DNA from: Marchantia polymorpha subsp. ruderalis
Lineage: Eukaryota; Streptophyta; Marchantiopsida; Marchantiales; Marchantiaceae
Reading direction: 5' to 3'
Length of the DNA: 64,000 bases
Assembly (NCBI GenBank): GCA_037833965.1
Contig: AP031353.1
Span: 13,642,501-13,706,500 of the forward strand
Below, piece after piece: positions 58,575 to 64,000 of this stretch. Both the position numbers and the translations under genes were made by a program. The notes under the pieces are model-generated. The model did not search any database. It saw only the letters and a list, made by a program, of their open reading frames with translations, and was not told the DNA's origin. The first letter of the stretch is position 1; each line of letters begins with the position of its first letter.

Positions 58575-61500
58575 TTAAACCATATAGCAGTTTTTTATTC
58601 CAAAAATTGTTATGTATTTGATAGAAAAAATCCACGCATCATAATATTGCAAGGAGAACGTAATACACATAACAATTTATACAAGCTATCTAGTCATATA
58701 GGTCTCTTACTGGACATCACGACACCATTTTCCCCAACATAACTTCTTCGTTCCAATGAAGCTTGGAATATAGAAGAGTCTAAACAGGATCTTCAAACTT
58801 GTTCAGTTTCTCAGGTAGAATTTTGGCATCGTAGGATGTATCATGCAAATTATTAAAAACTTCATTTGATGACCTCTAAGAAGTTGGTTGTCAAAATTAC
58901 TCAGATCTGTCACATTAGATCTTTATGTGCTATCTGTTTGAAAGCAAAACAAAGCTGAGATCGTATTTTCAAACACTCATGTACTCAAAAAATCCGTCCA
59001 TTACAATTGTTTCACTCTGATTTATGCAGGCCTCTTCCTTATGAATCCCTAGCAAAAGAAACAATACATGGTGATGTTTACTCACAATTTTACCATCTAT
59101 ACTTGGATTTATTTTCTGAGGATAAAAAACAAAGCATTAGAGAAATTTCAGGATTTCAAAGTTATGGTAAAGAATAATTACAGTCACAAGATTGTGGCAC
59201 TGCCAAAAGACAAAGGGGAAAAATATCTCACCAAGACTTATCATGATTTCTGCGTAAAGTCAGGCATTCATCATGCTTTAACTTGTGTGTACACTCCACA
59301 TCCAAATGGAGTTTCTAAGAAAAAAAAATAGGATAGTTTTTGAGATGGTTAGAAGCTTACTTCTTTATGCTCAATGACCTAAGGCTCTATGCGAGGAGGC
59401 CACAAGGACAGCGGTTTATTTCTTAAGTCGATTGTTGACAAAGGCAGTGCAGATGTCTCATCCCGAATGTCAAGCACTTTAGAGTTTTTGGATGTGCAGC
59501 TTCTATCCTACTTACAACCAGGTTTGACAACTTTTTCCTAGATCCTTGCCAGTTACTTTTATAGGCTATGATACTCAATCAAAAGACTATTGTGTTTATG
59601 ACGATGTTAATGAAAAACTGTATATGAGTAGAAACGTAAGATTTAAGGAGTCTGTTTTTGGACTCGTAGCCCGATAAGATCCTGAACTTGTGGCCAATCT
59701 TGATTTGCTACTCCCAAAAAAAAAGAAACCTCAAGCAGGGACTTGCTCTGCCAATACTGACTCCAAGAATGCTTTACCGATTGATGCTACACCTCACTCA
59801 TTTCCTAAGTCCACATTTGTTCAGCCCATACCTCTGTATATTCTCAGATTTAGAAAAAATATCATCTACTTCTTTTATCTGTTCTGTCTCACCTTTGCAT
59901 CCTCCACCATGTGAATCCAACGTTGAGAGTGAATGGTTCCAAGACTCAACTCCCACGGTTGACCGTCCTGACATAATAGAGCAACTACTTCAAATTCTAT
60001 TGTAAAAGATATGTCAAACAGTCGGCCCATCACACTCCGCTCCAGGCGTACTCTAGGTTACTTACTGGAAGAACTATGTGAATTACAGTGCCGAGATTCC
60101 TGGAAATACACTCAATTGTTATGAAGTTGAAATTATCGACTACATGAGAGAATAGCTGCGACAAAGCTATCAAGATTTTTGAATGTCTCGCGTCGATGGT
60201 TGATGAGTTGAACTTCATCCATAAAAACCGTACCTGGATCTTGGTTAAATTATCATAAGGAGCAAAAACAATAACATGCAAGTAGATGTTTCGGGTCAAA
60301 GAAACTTAGAACGTTTTTACACCCTGTCTTAAGTCTAGTCTTGTAGCAAGAGTCTTCCAACAAAAAGAAAGTAGGGATACTTTCCCTCCTGTCGTGAAAT
60401 GATCTACGGTAAGATTTGTTTCCGCCATTGCTAGTGCATGCGGATGGCCAATTTGTCATCTCTTGTCAAAACTGCTTTCTTAAATGATGTTATTCAGAAA
60501 AGATCTATGTGAATCAACCATCTGGCTTTATTAGTAAAGGTTTGAGGATTTTGTATGAAAACTTAATAAAGCTCTTTACGGCTTAAGACAAGCTCCAAGG
60601 GCTTCGTTCAGATGTATTGATTTATATTTAAGACGAACAGGTTGGACACATTGTCACTCAGATCCTAATCTTCATGTTTTAAGGGAGGATTGGCTCATAG
60701 TAATCCTAATGCTCTATGTAGACTACATGTACATAGCAGTAAACAGTCAAGTGAAAATCTCTAAGATTAAGTCAGATCTGATGCATCAGTTTGAAATGAA
60801 TGATTTAGGTGATATTCAGAAGTATTTAGGAGTTGAGTTCTCTCGTTCACCACAAGGATTATTACTCCATGAGAAGTCATATATGATCAAATTTTAAAAG
60901 ACTTTAATATGCTTGAGTGTAGACCATCTACATTACCAATCGATGCGGAAAAATACTTGACAGAAGATATCAGCACTCCCTTCATAGATTTTACATTTTA
61001 CAAATGACTAGTCCCAGAGTTTCCAAATATGTTAGACCAGTTTATAAAATATAGGCTAAAGCTCAAAGAAAACAACAAACTTGGGGCTTTCACTTTTCAA
61101 ATTGTTTTAAATGGTATTTTTGGTTGGCCAATTGATGTTTGCTACTAACTTGAGATTTGATATTTGTTTTGCCGTGAGACAAGTACCACAATTTGTGACA
61201 GCACCTCCGGAGTTTCATCTAGATATTGGCTTCCAAACCTTGCAGTACTTCAAGGTTGATTTAGACCACGGAATATTGTTGAAACAAGGATATCCACTAC
61301 AATTTCTGGGATACACAGATGCCACGTGGGGCTCTTGCCAAGACACATTCAAATTCATTGCTGCTTACGTTCTTACAGTAGCTCGAGGAGCACTATTATG
61401 GTGTTATAAGAAGCAGAATCTCATCTCACTCTCCTCTACAGAGACTGAATATAAAACCTTGTCCTTTGGTGCGCAAGAAGTTATTTGGCTACTACAACTA

Positions 61501-61850
61501 TTGCATGAGATCAATCCAGTTACAATAACAATGGCCTCTCTCCTGCAAGGATATTGAGATCACTTCTGCTCTTACCACTCCCAATTCCCTGATTGACTCC
61601 ACAATAGATCACTTCTGCTCTTACCACTCCCAATTCACTGATTGACTCCACAATAATTCACTGTGGCAACGAGAGTGTTGTAAAACTTGCCAAGAATCCG
61701 GTTTTTTCATGCAAGATGTAAGCACATTGGTATCCCACATCATTTCACTATGTAGCAGTTGGCTTTGAATTAGATTGAGGTTAGATTACTCTCCACAAAA
61801 TTACAGCAAGCAGATTAGCAAGGCTCTTCCTAGGCTGAAGTTCTTGGCAA
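58575..61850 (+). pseudogene. Copia integrase, reverse transcriptase and RNase H remnant
   Basis: Continues the copia pre-integrase broken at 43035 (TD, then LNHIAVFYSKNCYVFDR). The integrase finger FWHRRMYHAN and LCAICLKAKQ is at 58820-58950. The core (about 59000-59340) has FHSDLC, DKGEKYLTKTY for DNGGEY, and PNGVSKKK where the catalytic Glu is replaced by Lys. RT (about 60190-60900) has NRTWILVK, KALYGLRQAPRA and LMLYVDYMYIA, with YVDY replacing YVDD. RNase H (61111-61557) has GYTDATWGS and LISLSSTETEY. A tail VVKLAKNPVFHARCKHIG-like segment, frame-broken, lies at 61690-61740. Stops and frameshifts are frequent. No functional enzyme. Confidence 0.88.
61558..61655. repeat. 49-bp tandem duplication near the copia RNase H end
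   Basis: GATCACTTCTGCTCTTACCA and the following 29 bp occur twice in tandem (61558-61606 and 61607-61655), with one mismatch seen (CCCTG versus CACTG). Confidence 0.85.
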
Positions 61851-61951
61851 AACCACTAAATAATTTATTTTGAAAGTTAGATGATGAAGAATTAGATATA
61901 GAGAATTAATTTTAGATATATTTAGATAATTTTAGATACTACCTTATGAAT

Positions 61952-61960
61952 AAGGGAGGG
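61952..61960 (+). other. Copia polypurine tract
   Basis: AAGGGAGGG immediately before the 3' LTR. Confidence 0.8.
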
Positions 61961-62087
61961 TGTTAGATGTAAAGATACTCTTGGAGTGCTAATATTACAA
62001 AAGAACTGTATCAGTGTCCAAAGGAGTGGACGCAGCTTCTCGGTCACCCATTACACTACGGTTATAGATCACCGTTGTGGACTACAC
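61961..62087 (+). repeat. Copia 3' LTR
   Basis: TGTTAGATGTAAAGATACTC... matches the 5' LTR through GTGGACGCAGCT, followed by about 50 bp with no counterpart in the 5' copy. The right end is set by the TATATG duplication. Confidence 0.8.
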
Positions 62088-62105
62088 TATATGTACAAAT
62101 CCTTC

Positions 62106-63098
62106 TTAGTGATTAAAACAGTCTGAACGATCACAAATCAGCGATTCCAACACTCTGACGCTCCAATCGTTGCGAAATCGATCGAGCTCCTTGACAGTGG
62201 CCATCTGGGGCCCTGGAGGAGGGAGTTTGAGCCACGGGTGATTCACGACCACTTGGGCTCCGGGAAGGGCGTCATCACTGGCGGGTCCAAATCCTCGAGG
62301 GCCGATCATCCGGAGCAAGTTCAATGCCGCATCGCGGACCCAGGGCTTGAAATCGGGCCCAGTTGCTGGAATGTCGTCCGGGTCGGGATTGTTGACTAAC
62401 ACATTGTACAGGATTTTGCCCATGGCTCTCACATCTCCTGCCACCGTGTAAGGCACCTGGGTCTGTGCACTCAGATGGTGATCGTAGAGATAGTCAGATT
62501 GGTGGAAGTTTCTCTTATGCTTCGTGGCCAAGTGCGGGTAGTGGATGGCCAGATCGAAGCCTGTGATCTTGCAGGCTATGGAGTCAGTAAACGGCTTATG
62601 GAAGTAGAGAATGGTGGACGAGGTCAAGTTACCGTGGACCACGCCATATTCATGCATGAAGAGCACGGTCTCGGCAACTTTGGTGAAGAGGGCTCGCGCA
62701 AGGATGTCGGTGGCCATAGGATAGAAGTGGTTGAGGTCCAACATTCCCTCGCACATATCTTGCAATATGAACATGCTCGTCTGGCTGAAGACTAATCTGT
62801 CCAGCGCGTTTATGTGCTTGTGTTTGGGAAGAATTCGGTTCAAAACCACACATTTTCTGAACAGCCCCAGACATTGCCGCGAGTCTGCGTTGATTCCGAA
62901 GCGGTCCATCTTCGAGTCAATTTGCAGTGCGTATTTTTTCCCCGGATCGGCCTTATCTTCAACAGCCATGCACGCAGTAAATGGGCCGCTCTCAATCGAA
63001 CCCACGAGTTTCCATCGATCCCAGAAAGTGCTGTCGAAAATTATATGCTTCACAGGAACGTAGGGCGGAGGGTCCACATCGTAGCTGTCATCATCGTC
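62106..63098 (-). CDS. Protein-kinase-like protein (predicted pseudokinase), 3' exon
   Basis: One open exon of 330 codons plus stop, reading leftward from an acceptor-like CTCTAG|GAC at 63098. It has no ATG near its start (a TAG precedes it in frame), so an upstream exon beyond 63100 is expected. Kinase fold landmarks: LVGSIESGPFTA (glycine loop, degenerate), KKYALQID with Gln where the VAIK lysine should be, MHEYGVVHGNLTSSTIL with HGN for HRD, ITGFDLA for DFG, AGDVRAMGKILYNVL (subdomain IX) and VVNHPWLKL near the end. Loss of Lys, catalytic Asp and DFG order argues against phosphotransfer; a scaffold or regulatory role is possible. It is a distant paralogue of 40200-41084. No internal stops, so possibly expressed. 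Confidence 0.75.
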   Translation of the reverse strand, partial: DDDDSYDVDPPPYVPVKHIIFDSTFWDRWKLVGSIESGPFTACMAVEDKADPGKKYALQIDSKMDRFGINADSRQCLGLFRKCVVLNRILPKHKHINALDRLVFSQTSMFILQDMCEGMLDLNHFYPMATDILARALFTKVAETVLFMHEYGVVHGNLTSSTILYFHKPFTDSIACKITGFDLAIHYPHLATKHKRNFHQSDYLYDHHLSAQTQVPYTVAGDVRAMGKILYNVLVNNPDPDDIPATGPDFKPWVRDAALNLLRMIGPRGFGPASDDALPGAQVVVNHPWLKLPPPGPQMATVKELDRFRNDWSVRVLESLICDRSDCFNH

Positions 63099-64000
63099 CT
63101 AGAGTTCACCAATTATGACATCAGCAGCTAGAATTAGATCTTACAGCATTCGTGAGGCACATGGCCTGCACATGAGATCAAAATGCTACACGGAGCACAC
63201 TATGGTCTGATACTCAGATGCACTCTTCCTGAAACTCCTGACCTCAAATTATCTCATCTTGTATTACATGTCTGAATCGTCCAGCTTCAACTACAGCCTC
63301 AACAACGACATCTTTACAGCACAGCAAGACTTTGCTTTTCAGCAGTTAGTAGGACACTCTACTGTCTACGTTCTTGCCTCTCTCGTGAAATGTGTTCACA
63401 CGATCAGAAGTTCGTAACGCATAATTCATCTCCGACTTTGAACCGCGAAATCATCGCCGGCCTATACTCTCGCTTGGCGCACATGTCAGCCAGATCATAA
63501 ATTTACAAACTGTTCAAGATGATATTTCGTTTTGATTCAGCTGAATTGGTTTTGTACAGCGGAAATTTCTGCCTCGAGAACATTCGCTTTTAGAGGTTTT
63601 AGTGGTTTCTGAGGGTTTTTGGTGCTTGCTGTAGCTGCGGATCGATTTCTGTCAGGGTGATGTTTCTCTATCGGACAATTGGGGTTTACAATTTTGGAAG
63701 ATCTGGAGCGAAGGCGCAATTTTGCGATCATTGCATTGGATTGAACCTAGAATTGCCAAGCTGAATCTAAGGACTTGATGGTTCTTCTCTTCCTACTGTC
63801 AAAATCCTCCGACTACTGAAAACGGTGACAGCAATCAAAGTGCCCAAGGCCTACAGTTGCATCGGAACTTCGCCGATGTGAACTTTTCTGCTTGAAGGAT
63901 GGAAGGACGGTCTGGACGAACTTGGAGTTTATCGAAGAAGATAATCGTCAGATGCTACTTAAAGGTTCTGCAATGTCGGGATCAGAAAGCAGGCGAGGGA
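63099..64000. other. Upstream region of the pseudokinase gene
   Basis: Expected on the minus strand to hold an intron and the first exon(s) of the pseudokinase gene. A 64-codon minus-strand ATG-started ORF (63537-63731), Lys/Pro/Ala-rich, could contribute but lacks a convincing donor in phase. Nothing else recognised. Confidence 0.35.

Larger units (their letters stand above)
41101..62087 (+). mobile_element. Degenerate Ty1/copia LTR retrotransposon, host of a nested gypsy element
   Basis: Begins TGTTAGA at 41101 after TATATG (41095-41100) and ends at 62087 before TATATG (62088-62093), an apparent 6-bp target duplication. It has short diverged LTRs, a plant copia-type primer-binding site, a polypurine tract, and gag, protease, integrase, RT and RNase H remnants in copia order. 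Without the nested gypsy element it is about 5.45 kb, normal for copia. Many stops and frameshifts make it non-autonomous. The last base before the right-hand duplication is C instead of the expected CA end, so the exact 3' boundary may be off by one. Confidence 0.88.

Overview
This is nuclear DNA of a land plant. Three multi-exon genes with GT-AG introns encode proteins of typical plant families, and nested plant LTR retrotransposons and plant-type telomere motifs (AACCCTAAACCCTAAA) are present. Gene density, short introns and the style of the retroelements suggest a bryophyte, possibly a liverwort such as Marchantia. That placement is inference; no diagnostic marker was seen.

Layout. 0-8.7 kb: the 3' end of an unrecognised gene, a strongly AT-rich block, and on the minus strand the broken remains of an alpha/beta-hydrolase gene. 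8.7-12.6 kb: a complete 8-exon gene for a chloroplast BASS-type (bile acid:sodium symporter) metabolite transporter, with a 333-bp tandem duplication in intron 1. 12.6-29.5 kb: mostly non-genic DNA with two weak coding-like segments, microsatellites and perfect hairpins. 29.5-32.8 kb: a complete 8-exon purple acid phosphatase with an N-terminal membrane anchor. 32.8-36.9 kb: AT-rich DNA. 36.9-40.1 kb: a complete 6-exon HAD phosphatase of the SGPP type with a 9-nt first coding exon. 40.2-63.1 kb: two related, catalytically dead protein-kinase-like genes on the minus strand, separated by a 21-kb nest of retrotransposons.

The nest. An old, heavily mutated Ty1/copia element (41101-62087, apparent target duplication TATATG) carries a young Ty3/gypsy element of Athila-like type (43041-58569, exact target duplication CTGAT) inserted between its protease and integrase regions. 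The gypsy LTRs are very long, 4870 and 4869 bp, and differ at only seven sites that I can find. Each LTR contains a long extra gene upstream of the LTR's own TATA box, so in U3. It encodes about 851 residues: a conserved-looking N-terminal region, a Pro/Thr/Arg-rich middle and a long coiled coil. The copy is intact in the 5' LTR and broken by one deleted base in the 3' LTR. Because U3 is copied from the 3' end of the genomic RNA, the extra gene sits downstream of pol, where envelope-like or LTR-encoded accessory genes sit in retroviruses.

The gag-protease-RT-RNase H-integrase region is one reading frame of 1890 codons interrupted by only two TAG codons. The second, between protease and RT, is followed by CAA CTA, which fits the tobamovirus-type readthrough context. 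The LTR-encoded gene and the possible readthrough signal are the most unusual features here.
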